64,000 nt of DNA, from the NCBI RefSeq assembly GCF_037083825.1, contig NZ_JBAPLU010000001.1, positions 124,001 through 188,000 of the forward strand, given 5' to 3'. This stretch comes from Klenkia sesuvii. GTDB taxonomy: Bacteria > Actinomycetota > Actinomycetes > Mycobacteriales > Geodermatophilaceae. The notes under the pieces were generated by a model. The model did no database searches. It was not told the DNA's origin and saw only the letters and a list, made by a program, of their open reading frames with translations. The translations under genes and the position numbers were made by a program. Positions 1-7,620 of the stretch are shown one piece after another (positions within the stretch are counted from its first letter, which is position 1; each line of letters starts with the position of its first letter).

Positions 1-659
1 GCGTCGGCGACGGCCCGGCCGGCAGTGCCCGGCTCGGCCTGCACCAGCGACAGGACACCGCGGGCGAGGGCGGTCACCGACAGCGCGTGCTGCGGCGCGC
101 CGCAGCCGTCGACCACGACGGCGCTCACCGGCTCACCACCGGCCTCGCCCAGCCGGGCCTCGATCGCCTGCTGCAGCGGGTGCGCCCGGTCCAGGTACCC
201 CTGGGTCGGCCAGCCGGCGGCCACGCAGGCCGACAGCATCGCGGCGTGCTTGCCCGAGCAGTTCATCGCCGAGCGCGCCGGGGTCCGGCCCTCGACCAGC
301 CAGGTGGCCTTCTCGCGCTCGTCGGAGGGCAGCGCAGCCGGGCAGCCCAGGTCGTGCTCGGCCAGGCCGGCGGCGGCCAGCATCGACAGGGCCAGCTCGA
401 CGTGCCCGGGCTCACCCGAGTGCGAGCCGGCCGCGATGGCCAGCTCCTCGGTGGAGCGGGGCACCCACCCGGCGTCGAGGTAGGCGGTCGCCTGCACCGG
501 CTTGTTCGACGACCGCGGCAGGGTGGGGACGTCGACCGCCCCCACCGCGTGGACGACGGCGCCCGATGCGTCGAGCACCACCAGCGACCCGCGGTGCACC
601 GACTCCAGGAACCCCGACCGGTGCACCTCCACCAGCACGGGGTTGTCCGGGAACGACAT
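1..659 (-). CDS. L-asparaginase II family protein (3' part cut by window edge)
   Basis: Hydrolyses L-asparagine to aspartate and ammonia, presumably in the cytoplasm. The 219 visible residues begin MSFPDNPVLVEVHRSG and carry the fingerprints of the Rhizobium etli-type (Asparaginase_II) enzymes: an SxxK pair in RSSNKPVQ, SHSGEPGH, NCSGKHAAML (the Cys/Lys that bind zinc in that family) and DGCGAP (the third metal ligand). The family is about 330 residues, so roughly the last third lies beyond the left edge. The ATG at 659 is the only plausible start. It follows rsiG on the same strand, and the 82-bp gap is filled by a copy of the hairpin repeat, so it may be a separate transcription unit. Confidence 0.9.
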   Translation of the reverse strand, partial: MSFPDNPVLVEVHRSGFLESVHRGSLVVLDASGAVVHAVGAVDVPTLPRSSNKPVQATAYLDAGWVPRSTEELAIAAGSHSGEPGHVELALSMLAAAGLAEHDLGCPAALPSDEREKATWLVEGRTPARSAMNCSGKHAAMLSACVAAGWPTQGYLDRAHPLQQAIEARLGEAGGEPVSAVVVDGCGAPQHALSVTALARGVLSLVQAEPGTAGRAVAD

Positions 660-675
660 CAGGTCCCGATCTCGT

Positions 676-740
676 GGTTCGGCCCGCTCGCAGGGACCCG
701 CGGCGCGCGGAGCGCGCCGTGGGGGGCGAGGGGGTCCTTC
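676..740 (-). repeat. Hairpin repeat element, copy A
   Basis: Member of a four-copy family in this window (with 14548-14620, 18782-18844, 25279-25352). It begins one base after the rsiG stop codon (742-744) and fills the gap before the asparaginase gene. Read on the minus strand it starts AAGGACC and folds as a two-part stem: an outer arm (GCCCGCTCGC against GGGCGAGGGGG) and an inner arm around the loop GGA (CCCGCGGCGCGC against GCGCGCCGTGGG). Position and structure suggest a Rho-independent terminator; no T tract follows. Sequence identity with the other copies is directly visible. Confidence 0.8.
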
Positions 741-741
741 A

Positions 742-1296
742 TCAGTGCCGGCCCTCGGCGGCCAGCAGCTGGGCGACGTCGGCCTCGCCGTCGCGGTAGC
801 GGCGGCCCAGCTCGGCGGCGAGCGCGTCCATCACCTGCTGCACGCCGCGGCGCCGCTCGGACAGGCCCCGCTCGCCCTCGGCCAGCGCGCGGGCGGCGGA
901 CTCGAGCTGGTCGTCGGGCAGCTCACCGACGTCGGAGAGGTCGACCCCGGGGGCCAGCGAGTTCACCCACTGCTCCAGCTCCGCCGGGTTGCTGGGCTGG
1001 ACGGTCTGGTGCCGGCCGAGGCCGTGCGCCGGGCCGCGCCCCTTCTCCGCCAGGATCTCGGGCAGCAGGTCGACCAGGGAGCGGCCGTCGTGCTCGGCGC
1101 GGCGCTGCAGCTCGCGGCGCACGATGTCCAGCCGGCCCTGCAGCAGGCGCCGGGTGTAGGAGAGGTCGACCTCGCTCTGCTCGGCCTGCCGGCGCAGCCC
1201 GCGCACGTCGAGCATCGGGCGCCGTTCGACGCCGTCGAGGAACGCGGGGTCGAGCAGGGTGTCGACGGCGGTGCCGCCGGCCGCGGTGGTGGTCAT
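742..1296 (-). CDS. rsiG: RsiG-type c-di-GMP-binding anti-sigma factor
   Basis: In Streptomyces, RsiG bound to cyclic di-GMP sequesters the sporulation sigma factor WhiG. This 184-aa helical protein contains the signature E(X3)S(X2)R(X3)Q(X3)D twice: E42, S46, R49, Q53, D57 and E142, S146, R149, Q153, D157. Two copies per chain is the Streptomyces arrangement. Flanking stretches such as SYTRRLLQGRLD and the RRYRDGEADVAQLL tail also resemble Streptomyces RsiG (often annotated 'aerial mycelium formation protein'). The ATG overlaps the stop of the upstream BKACE gene (ATGA), so it is translationally coupled. No whiG is in the window; the partner sigma factor is inferred. Confidence 0.93.
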   Translation of the reverse strand: MTTTAAGGTAVDTLLDPAFLDGVERRPMLDVRGLRRQAEQSEVDLSYTRRLLQGRLDIVRRELQRRAEHDGRSLVDLLPEILAEKGRGPAHGLGRHQTVQPSNPAELEQWVNSLAPGVDLSDVGELPDDQLESAARALAEGERGLSERRRGVQQVMDALAAELGRRYRDGEADVAQLLAAEGRH

Positions 1297-2147
1297 CGGG
1301 GTGCCTCCAGGGGTGCTGGCTGGGACGGGTGGATGCCCAGCAGCTCGCGGGCCTCGGTGGTGGTCAGGGCGGGGCGCTGGGCGATGCGGGCCAGACCGGC
1401 CGCGCGGGCGACCAGCTGCGCGTTGTCGCGCACGGGCTCGCCGGGGGCGTAGGTGAGCGTGTCCTCCATGCCCACCCGCAGGTGACCGCCCGCGCTGAGC
1501 GCGGCCAGCATCACCGGCAGGGAGGTGCGACCCACCCCGGTGGCCGCGAAGGTCCAGCCGGGTTCGATCGCGGGCAGGCAGGCGGCCAGTGCGCCGGTGG
1601 TGCCGGGCATGCCGCCGGGCACGCCCATGACGAGGTCGACGTGCACGTGGCCGCCGTGCGGGGGGCCGTGCCGGTCGAGCAGCCGGGACAGGGTGGCCAG
1701 GTGGCCGAGGTCGAAGGCCTCGTACTCGGGCACGATGCCGCGGTCACGCATCTGGGTGTGCAGCTCGACGATCAGGTCCCACGGGTTGTTGAAGACGTCG
1801 CGGCCGAAGTTGACCGTGCCCAGCGACAGCGACGCGGCGTCCGGCTGCGCGTCGAGGACGGCGACCCGGTCGGGCAGCGGGTCGGTGACCGCCCCGCCCG
1901 AGGAGAGCTGGACGACGAGGTCGGTGGACTCGCGGACCGCGGTGACCACCTCCCGGACCCTTGCCAGGTCCAGCGTCGGCCGGGTGTCCAGGTCGCGGAC
2001 GTGCAGGTGGACGACGGCGGCACCGAGGGCCTCGCAGTCGCGCGCGGTGGACACGACCTCCTCGACGCTCACCGGCAGCGCGGGGACGTCGGCCTTCGCC
2101 GACTCCGCCCCGGTGGGGGCGAGGGTGATCAGGGTCCCCGTCGTCAC
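1293..2147 (-). CDS. Beta-keto acid cleavage enzyme (BKACE/DUF849)
   Basis: 284-aa TIM-barrel enzyme of the family that condenses a beta-keto acid with acetyl-CoA to give a CoA ester and acetoacetate (founder: 3-keto-5-aminohexanoate cleavage enzyme, lysine fermentation). Family marks are the N-terminal LITLAPTGAES, the metal-binding VVHLHVRD, the SLGTVNFG strand, HVHVDLVMGVPGGMPGT and the C-terminal RVGMEDTLTYAPGEP. The substrate cannot be read from sequence. The GTG start at 2147 overlaps the ygfZ stop (GTGA), and its own stop overlaps rsiG, so it is the third gene of a coupled operon; a metabolic link with its neighbours is not obvious. Confidence 0.9.
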   Translation of the reverse strand: MTTGTLITLAPTGAESAKADVPALPVSVEEVVSTARDCEALGAAVVHLHVRDLDTRPTLDLARVREVVTAVRESTDLVVQLSSGGAVTDPLPDRVAVLDAQPDAASLSLGTVNFGRDVFNNPWDLIVELHTQMRDRGIVPEYEAFDLGHLATLSRLLDRHGPPHGGHVHVDLVMGVPGGMPGTTGALAACLPAIEPGWTFAATGVGRTSLPVMLAALSAGGHLRVGMEDTLTYAPGEPVRDNAQLVARAAGLARIAQRPALTTTEARELLGIHPSQPAPLEAPR

Positions 2148-3250
2148 CGGCCGATCGTCGCAGACCGGACGGCCCGCACGCGCTCCCGGGCCGCCAGGAC
2201 CGTGTCGTCGGTGGCGACCACGAGGTCGTCGGGGTCGACGACGACCACCGACTCCCCCGCCCGCAGCTCGGGCAGGGGTTCCTTCTCCAGCGTCGCCGAC
2301 TTGACCAACGCCAGCCCGACCACCCCCAGCTCGTGGTGCCGGACGACGGTGCCCAGCCGACCCACCTCGCGGGTGCCGGCGGTGACCGGCGTGCCCGGCG
2401 GGGGCAGCTGCTCGCTCATGCCGTCCAGGTGCACCAGGACCAACCGGCGCGGGGGCCGACCCAGGTTGTGCACCCGGGCGACGGTCTCCTGCCCCCGGTA
2501 GCAGCCCTTCTCCAGGTGCACGGCGGTGGACAGCCAGGGCGTCTCGTTGGGGATGGTGCGGTGGTCGGAGTCGGTGCCCACCCGCGGCCGGTGCGCCTCG
2601 ACGGCGAGCGCACCCAGCGCGTCGACCCCGGCCAGCACCGCACCGACGGCCAGCAGGGCATCGGCGCGGGCGGCCAGCTCGGCGCGGGGCACCAGCAGGT
2701 CGACGGTCGGCACGCCGTCGCCGAGGGCGGGCATGCGCCGCACCCACCCGCCGACGGCCGCCCGCACCTCGTACGGCTCGGCCGGCACGGGGAGCCCGGC
2801 AGCGGCCAGGACCTCGTCGGTGCGCGGCCCGACCAGGGTGAGCACCGCCCACGCGTCGGTCACCAGCGCCGGTTCCACCCGCAGCATGAAGCGCATGCGG
2901 TCCAGCCAGCCGGCCAGGTCGGCACCCGCGCCCGGCTCGGTGTCCAGCCAGGTGGTGCCGGCGAGGTCGGCGACCACGACGTGGTGCTCGACGTGGCCCT
3001 GCGGGGACAGCACCAGCGTCTCGGCGCCCGAGCCGTCGGCCAGCCGGTCGAGGTGCTGGCTGGTCAGGCTGTGCAGCCAGGACAGCCGGTCGGGACCGGG
3101 GACGGCGACGACGTCGCGGTCGCTGCGGTCGACCAGCACGACCGCCTCGGCCGCGCGGCGCTGCTCGGGCAGCGGTTCGCCGTAGTGTGCGGCGACGGAA
3201 CCGCCCTCCACGGCGACCGCACCCGGACGGGACAGCAGCGGGGACGTCAC
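2144..3250 (-). CDS. ygfZ: Folate-binding protein YgfZ (GcvT-like, Fe-S maintenance)
   Basis: 368-aa member of the GcvT/YgfZ family, which uses tetrahydrofolate to support assembly or repair of certain Fe-S enzymes. The diagnostic motif KGCYRGQE lies at residues 248-255, with its essential cysteine, inside the usual context ETPWLSTAVHLEKGC...TVARVHNLG. The GTG start at 3250 overlaps the fur stop (GTGA), and an upstream in-frame extension would run into the Fur gene, so this start is preferred. As I recall, an ortholog (Rv0811c) lies next to pabC in Mycobacterium tuberculosis, the same neighbourhood as here. Confidence 0.92.
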   Translation of the reverse strand: MTSPLLSRPGAVAVEGGSVAAHYGEPLPEQRRAAEAVVLVDRSDRDVVAVPGPDRLSWLHSLTSQHLDRLADGSGAETLVLSPQGHVEHHVVVADLAGTTWLDTEPGAGADLAGWLDRMRFMLRVEPALVTDAWAVLTLVGPRTDEVLAAAGLPVPAEPYEVRAAVGGWVRRMPALGDGVPTVDLLVPRAELAARADALLAVGAVLAGVDALGALAVEAHRPRVGTDSDHRTIPNETPWLSTAVHLEKGCYRGQETVARVHNLGRPPRRLVLVHLDGMSEQLPPPGTPVTAGTREVGRLGTVVRHHELGVVGLALVKSATLEKEPLPELRAGESVVVVDPDDLVVATDDTVLAARERVRAVRSATIGR

Positions 3251-3723
3251 GACTCCTCCTGACCGGCCCCGCGGCAGTCCCGGCACGTCCCGGACAGCGC
3301 CACGTGGCCCACGTCCAGGCTGTAACCGAGGTCGGCGGCCAGACGTTCCGCGACGCCGTCCATCACCGCCGGGTCGACCGAGTCGATGCGGCCGCACACC
3401 GAGCAGACGACGTGCAGGTGCGGGTGCTGGGCGGCGTGGTAGACCGGCGCGCCCTTGCCCAGGTGGGTGTGCCAGACCAGGTTGAGCTTCTCGAGCAGCT
3501 CCAGGTTGCGGTAGACCGTCGAGGTGTCGGGCGCGGCGCCGCCGGGGCCGGCCTGCTCGCGCAACCAGGAGCCGATCTCCTCCGGGGTGCCGTGCTCGAG
3601 CGCGCCGACCGCCTCGAGGACCCGCTGCCGCTGGGTGGTCAGGCGCAGCCCGCGGGAGCGCAGCTGCTGGGCCAGGGGCAGGGCGTCCGCACCGGCCGGG
3701 GGCTCGTGGACGTGGTCGGGCAC
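3247..3723 (-). CDS. Fur-family metal-responsive repressor
   Basis: 158-aa DNA-binding repressor. The winged helix occupies about residues 20-90 (LTTQRQRVLEAV, STVYRNLELLEKL), followed by the dimerisation and metal domain with HPHLHVVCSVCG and a second CxxC (C107, C110, C147, C150), which would hold a structural zinc. Whether it senses iron, zinc or peroxide cannot be decided here. The GTG at 3723 is preceded by TAGGCT seven bases upstream, a leaderless promoter pattern, so the start is well placed. It heads a four-gene operon (fur-like, ygfZ, BKACE, rsiG) in which every junction is a 4-nt overlap; iron control of Fe-S maintenance by YgfZ is a reasonable inference. Confidence 0.9.
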   Translation of the reverse strand: MPDHVHEPPAGADALPLAQQLRSRGLRLTTQRQRVLEAVGALEHGTPEEIGSWLREQAGPGGAAPDTSTVYRNLELLEKLNLVWHTHLGKGAPVYHAAQHPHLHVVCSVCGRIDSVDPAVMDGVAERLAADLGYSLDVGHVALSGTCRDCRGAGQEES

Positions 3724-3733
3724 GGTCTCGAGC

Positions 3734-4702
3734 CTAGGGGTGCTGCTGCCCCGCGTCCCACCACCGCAGCACCCGCTCGCCACCCAGGGTCAGCCACCGC
3801 GACGGCTCGCCCTCGGGCACGTCGACGTCGAACCACACCGCGCCGCGCTCGACCGGCCCCTGCCGCCACCGCCCGTCGGCCCCGCGACCGGCCCGCAACC
3901 GGTCGACGGCCTCCGCGGCCCGCGGGTCGGGGGCGGTGCCGTCGTGCAGCCCGGCCAGGCGCAGGTGCTCGAGCACCCGCAGGACGTCGTACCGCCAACG
4001 CGACGGGGCGACCGGCGGTGTGGTGCAGGCGTCGAGCAGCTCGCCGTCCGAGCGGTGGAGCAGGTGCCGGGCGAGCAGGTGCTCCTCGCCGCGGTGCCGG
4101 GCCGCGCGCAGCGCGTCGTCCCCACCGGTGGCGATCTCGTGGGCCAGCAGCCCGCGCACGGCGTTCAGCGTGGAGTGCACCGACGAGACCGTCGAGCCCT
4201 CGACCCACGCGCAGTTCCAGCCGCCGTCGGCGAGCTGGTGCTCGGGGAACCAGTGCGCGAGGTCCTCGACGTCGACGCCGAGCCACACGCCGTTGGCCAG
4301 CGTGGTCGCGTTGATGCAGACGTCGACCTCGCCGCCCCAGTAGGGCAGGTCGTCGTACTCCCAGCGGCAGCCGGCGGCCAGACGCTCGGCGGTGTCTCCG
4401 AGCGCGGTGGGGTCGCACCCCCACTCCCGCAGCGCGGTGAGCGACCAGGTGGTCGCCGTCCAGGGCTGGCCCTCGCCCTCGGGCCAGGTGGGGTCGCCGT
4501 CCGGGCGGGGGAAGTAGGCGCCGCCGGCCCACTGGCCGTCGGGGTCCTGGTGGGCCAGCAGCCGGGCCCCGAACCCCTCGGTGGCGACCCTGGCGCGGGT
4601 CGCCTGCCAGACCTCGGGCGGTGCGTCGAGCAGGTCGCGTTCGACCTGCCAGCGCAGCGCCGGGTCGCCGTCGAGCAGCCAGGTCAGGACGTCGTCCGCC
4701 AT
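3734..4702 (-). CDS. Terpenoid-cyclase-fold (squalene-cyclase-like) protein
   Basis: 322-aa soluble protein resembling the alpha/alpha-toroid repeats of squalene cyclases and prenyltransferases. QW-like repeats are visible: DGQWAGG (about residue 55), DGGWNCAW (about 158) and DGRWRQGP (about 283). It is half the length of a true squalene-hopene cyclase and the DXDD catalytic motif is not seen, so cyclase activity is unlikely; actinobacterial homologs are uncharacterised. The ATG at 4702 is leaderless, with TAGGTT (minus strand) six bases upstream. It runs divergently from the zinc-ribbon gene across only 33 bp and ends 10 bp before the fur-like start. Confidence 0.75.
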   Translation of the reverse strand: MADDVLTWLLDGDPALRWQVERDLLDAPPEVWQATRARVATEGFGARLLAHQDPDGQWAGGAYFPRPDGDPTWPEGEGQPWTATTWSLTALREWGCDPTALGDTAERLAAGCRWEYDDLPYWGGEVDVCINATTLANGVWLGVDVEDLAHWFPEHQLADGGWNCAWVEGSTVSSVHSTLNAVRGLLAHEIATGGDDALRAARHRGEEHLLARHLLHRSDGELLDACTTPPVAPSRWRYDVLRVLEHLRLAGLHDGTAPDPRAAEAVDRLRAGRGADGRWRQGPVERGAVWFDVDVPEGEPSRWLTLGGERVLRWWDAGQQHP

Positions 4703-4708
4703 GCTGGG

Positions 4709-4729
4709 AACCTAGCGCGCTCCTAGGGT
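4709..4729. promoter_or_regulatory. Back-to-back leaderless promoters
   Basis: Two outward-facing -10 boxes sit in the 33-bp divergent gap: AACCTA (TAGGTT on the minus strand, 4709-4714) six bases before the ATG at 4702, and TAGGGT (4724-4729) six bases before the GTG at 4736. Transcription would start at or next to each start codon, and the two polymerase footprints would overlap and compete. Confidence 0.65.
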
Positions 4730-4735
4730 CGAGCC

Positions 4736-4939
4736 GTGTTCTTCTTCTTCGGGTTCGGCAGCAAGCAGAAGGACCTCGGGCCCGGCTCCACCCGCACCTG
4801 CCCGCGCTGCGGCAACACCACCGTGTGGGCGCGGGTGGAGCGGTACTCGCAGTTCACCGTCTTCTTCGTGCCGCTGCTGCGCTGGAAGCGGCAGCAGCTC
4901 GAGGTCTGCACGATCTGCGGCACCGCGGTGCAGGTGTGA
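4736..4939 (+). CDS. Small zinc-ribbon protein
   Basis: 67-aa protein with two CxxC pairs, CPRCGNTT and CTICG, that would form one zinc ribbon around an aromatic stretch (YSQFTVFFVPLLRW). The N-terminus FFFFGFGSKQK is hydrophobic, so membrane contact is possible. Homologs are common, uncharacterised actinobacterial zinc-ribbon proteins. The GTG start is supported by the TAGGGT box six bases upstream (leaderless). It is followed 14 bp later by pabC on the same strand. Confidence 0.8.
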   Translation: MFFFFGFGSKQKDLGPGSTRTCPRCGNTTVWARVERYSQFTVFFVPLLRWKRQQLEVCTICGTAVQV

Positions 4940-4953
4940 GGCAGGCTGGGTCG

Positions 4954-5799
4954 GTGGACGACCAGCGGGCAGTGGCGGTCTGGCGGGACGGCGCGGCGGT
5001 GCGGGTGCCGGCCGACCAGCCGGTGGTGACGGCGTTCGACGCCGGACTGGCCCGCGGCGACGGCGTGTTCGAGTCGGTGCTGGTCGACGGCGGCGCCACC
5101 CCGCGGCTGGGTGACCACCTGGTGCGGTTGCAGCGTTCGACCCGGCTGCTCGACCTGCCCCCGGTGCCCGACGACGCGTGGCGCGAGCTGGTCGCGGCGG
5201 CCACCGAGGGCTGGCCGGCCGACGTCGAGGGCGTGTGCCGGTTGTTCCTGACCCGCGGCGACGGTGCCGCCCCGACCGCGCTGGCCCTGCTGGCCCCCGT
5301 CGGCGAGGACGTGCTGCGCCAGCGGCGGGACGGCGTCCGCGTGGTCGCCCTGACCTACGGGCTCGCCGCCGACGTGCGGGCTGGTGCGCCCTGGCTGCTC
5401 GGCGGGGCGAAGACGCTCTCGTACGCGGTCAACATGGCGGCGCAGCGGCACGCGCACGCGGTCGGCGCCGACGACGTGGTGTTCACCTCCGCCGAGGGCC
5501 AGCTGCTCGAGGGCCCGACGTCCACGGTCGTGTGGGCGTCCGGCGGCACGCTGCACACCCCGCCGGCCGACCTCGGCATCCTCGCCGGCACCACGCAGGC
5601 CCGGCTGTTCTCCGCCGCCGAGACCGACGGCTGGCCCACCGCGGTCACCCCGGGCACGGTCGCCGACCTGCACGCCGCCGACGCCGTCTGGCTGCTGTCG
5701 GGCATCCGCGGCGCGGCGCGCGTGACCTCCCTGGACGGCGTGGCCCGCGACGACGCCGGCCTGACCGCCCGCGTGCAGGACCTCCTCGCCCGGCCGTGA
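4954..5799 (+). CDS. pabC: Aminodeoxychorismate lyase (class IV aminotransferase fold)
   Basis: 281-aa PLP enzyme that releases p-aminobenzoate and pyruvate from 4-amino-4-deoxychorismate for folate synthesis. Family marks: ARGDGVFESV near residue 30, the PLP lysine K153 in GGAKTLSYAVNM, EGQLLEGPTSTV, and the C-terminal GILAGTTQAR. A branched-chain or D-amino-acid aminotransferase is the alternative within this fold, but the GDGVFES pattern and position next to ygfZ (as I recall for M. tuberculosis Rv0811c/Rv0812) favour PabC. The GTG at 4954 gives the usual family length. Confidence 0.82.
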   Translation: MDDQRAVAVWRDGAAVRVPADQPVVTAFDAGLARGDGVFESVLVDGGATPRLGDHLVRLQRSTRLLDLPPVPDDAWRELVAAATEGWPADVEGVCRLFLTRGDGAAPTALALLAPVGEDVLRQRRDGVRVVALTYGLAADVRAGAPWLLGGAKTLSYAVNMAAQRHAHAVGADDVVFTSAEGQLLEGPTSTVVWASGGTLHTPPADLGILAGTTQARLFSAAETDGWPTAVTPGTVADLHAADAVWLLSGIRGAARVTSLDGVARDDAGLTARVQDLLARP

Positions 5800-6099
5800 C
5801 CGCCCGAGGACGCCGTCGTCGTGGCCCACCGTGACGCCTCTCCTGGGTGGGCACGGACGGTCCTCCGGCGGTCGCGACGTCCGGCACCCCTGCGGCTCAG
5901 GTCCTGTCCGCGCCCGTGAGGTGGCGGCCGTCATCGGGCACATGTACCTGGCCAGGCGCCGTCGTGTTCGCGACGATCATCCGGTAGCAGGGCGTTCGGG
6001 GTCCCTGGATGTCTGAACACCCTGAGCGGGGCGTCGGCGGACGCGTGTCAGGTCGAGTCGGCATCACGCACCGACGGGCTCTCGCCCGGAGCGGACGGG
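5800..6099. other. Intergenic region between convergent pabC and HNH gene
   Basis: No convincing gene. It holds one terminator-like hairpin (5821-5854) and otherwise lower-order sequence with no codon structure on either strand that I can support. Confidence 0.6.
5821..5854 (+). terminator. Terminator-like hairpin after pabC
   Basis: GTGGCCCACC pairs with GGTGGGCAC across a 15-base loop (one bulged G). It lies 22 bp past the pabC stop. No T tract, as is usual in very GC-rich actinobacteria. Confidence 0.5.
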
Positions 6100-7317
6100 T
6101 CAGGTCAGCAGCGGGCCGAGGATGATCTCGGTTCCGTCGGGGCGGTAGGTGCGCCAGCGCTCGCCGGGTGGAGCCCCGTCGTCCCGCTCGACCCGGAACC
6201 CGTGGTGCACCTTCGTGTGGTGGCGTTCGCAGAGCAGCGCCGAGTTGTCGAGGCTGGTGTCGCCCTGGTCAAGCGCCCACTCGGCCAGGTGGTGCACGTC
6301 GCACCAGTGCGTCGGGTTGTCGCACCCGGCGAACACGCAGTGGCCGTCGCGCTGCTCGACCGCGCGGCGGATGTGCGGCGGAACCACGCGCTTGGTGCGC
6401 CCGACGTCCAACGGCAGCCCATCGGGTCCCATCACGATGCGGGTGACCGTCGAGTCGCAGGCGACCCAGCGCGCCCGGGCGGCCGAGACCCGTGCACCGA
6501 AGCCGGTGGCAGCCGCGTCGTGGCCGGTGGCGGGGTCCACCAGGTCCTCGAGGTCGACCGTCACCACCACGTGCGGCTTCACGGTGCGCAGCAGCGGCAG
6601 CCCGCCGGCGGCCAGGGTGTTGTCGGCCCACTGCACCAGCGCGTCGCCCTGCTGCTGCGCCCGGGTGCGGAGGTCACCGCGCGGCCGGTCTGCCTGCACC
6701 ATCGACTCGATCACCGCAGCGACTCGTTCGAAGCCGACCGCATCGAGGTCGAACCGACCCGACCCGCTGCCGTCGTCGTGCCGGGTCATCGTCAGGCGGC
6801 GGCGCTCGGTGGGGTCGGGTTCGGGGCCGTCGGGGTCCAGCGCGTTGCGGAACGCCTGCACCGCCGTGCCCAGCTTCGCGTGCGGCAGCGTGCGGGCGAC
6901 CGCGGTCCAGGCCTCGTCGAACGCGCCGAGGTCGACGTCCTGCTCCTCGGCTGCGGCGACGTCGCAGGGCCGCAGGCCGTCGGCGACCACGCCCACCTGG
7001 GCGGCGGTCACCGTCCCCTCGGCGAAGGCGGACCCGAGCCGGGGCAGGTGCTCCAGCACGCGGCCGGCCCGGACGACGGCTGCCGCCGCACTCGCCGAGT
7101 AGTGGTGGTGCCCACGCAGCAGCGACTGCATGGTGCGCAGTCCGTCGTGCTCGGCCGCACCGACCACGTCGGCGTGCCGCACCGTGCGCACGAGTTCGGC
7201 CTGGAGGCGGTTGATGGTCTGCACGATGTCGGCGGTGCGGTCGAGGAGCTGGCCCTCACGCAGCTCGTGCAGGTCATCGGCGGCGAGCGCCTCGACGGCC
7301 GAGCGCAGCTCGCTCAT
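6100..7317 (-). CDS. DUF222/HNH endonuclease (13E12 family)
   Basis: 405-aa protein of the actinobacterial 13E12 repeat family: an N-terminal helical DUF222 domain (about residues 1-300, QTINRLQAELVRTVRHAD) and a C-terminal HNH nuclease with zinc cysteines in HCVFAGC, the catalytic pair in CDVHHLAEWA, the SLDNSALLC Asn/Cys region and HHTKVHH. These genes are often multicopy and found near mobile DNA, but no transposase or direct repeats flank this one. The ATG at 7317 (MSELRSAV) is the only good start. The natural substrate is unknown. Confidence 0.9.
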   Translation of the reverse strand: MSELRSAVEALAADDLHELREGQLLDRTADIVQTINRLQAELVRTVRHADVVGAAEHDGLRTMQSLLRGHHHYSASAAAAVVRAGRVLEHLPRLGSAFAEGTVTAAQVGVVADGLRPCDVAAAEEQDVDLGAFDEAWTAVARTLPHAKLGTAVQAFRNALDPDGPEPDPTERRRLTMTRHDDGSGSGRFDLDAVGFERVAAVIESMVQADRPRGDLRTRAQQQGDALVQWADNTLAAGGLPLLRTVKPHVVVTVDLEDLVDPATGHDAAATGFGARVSAARARWVACDSTVTRIVMGPDGLPLDVGRTKRVVPPHIRRAVEQRDGHCVFAGCDNPTHWCDVHHLAEWALDQGDTSLDNSALLCERHHTKVHHGFRVERDDGAPPGERWRTYRPDGTEIILGPLLT

Positions 7318-7620
7318 CGACCACCCCTCCCGCTCGAACACCTGTACGAATTCTACCGGGCCGACTGCGGCGCCTGCAAGCCGAAATGCCAGGTCAGAGC
7401 GGCACTGAACCCGGAGAACCCAGTCCGCCGGCCTACGGCACGCGAGCCGGATCAGCCACCTCCGGATCGCCGTCCCGCCCGACGACCGAGCGGAGCAGCC
7501 GACGCTGCCAGGGAGCACTCGACGCGCTCGGGGTCGTGGCCGCACCCGCGGGTAGACTGGGGTGAGGTGCGCCGGGAAGTCTGGTCGGCAGTTCCGCAAC
7601 CGACCCCTGGAGCCGCTTCC
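7318..7620. other. Intergenic region with divergent promoters and nhaA leader
   Basis: Separates the divergent HNH and nhaA genes. The last 70 bp contain a -10-like TAGACT and a conserved-looking structured leader (listed separately). The remaining 230 bp show no supportable gene. Confidence 0.6.
7553..7620 (+). promoter_or_regulatory. nhaA promoter and possible structured 5' leader
   Basis: TAGACT (7553-7558) is a good -10 box. The transcript would then begin near 7565 and carry about 55 nt before the GTG, including GCGCCGGGAAGTCTGGTCGGC (from about 7570), which can pair GCCGG with the following CTGGTCGGC in alternative ways. The ribosome site TGGAG is at 7608-7612. A sodium- or pH-responsive leader is only a suggestion; no known riboswitch class is recognised. 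Confidence 0.4.

Noticed and set aside
4762..4790. GCAGAAGGACCTCGGGCCC resembling the hairpin repeat start
   Set aside because: It is coding sequence of the zinc-ribbon protein and lacks the inner stem and distal flank.
6100..7317. HNH gene as part of a mobile element or intein
   Set aside because: No flanking repeats, transposase or host protein; DUF222/HNH genes occur widely as stand-alone genes in actinobacteria.
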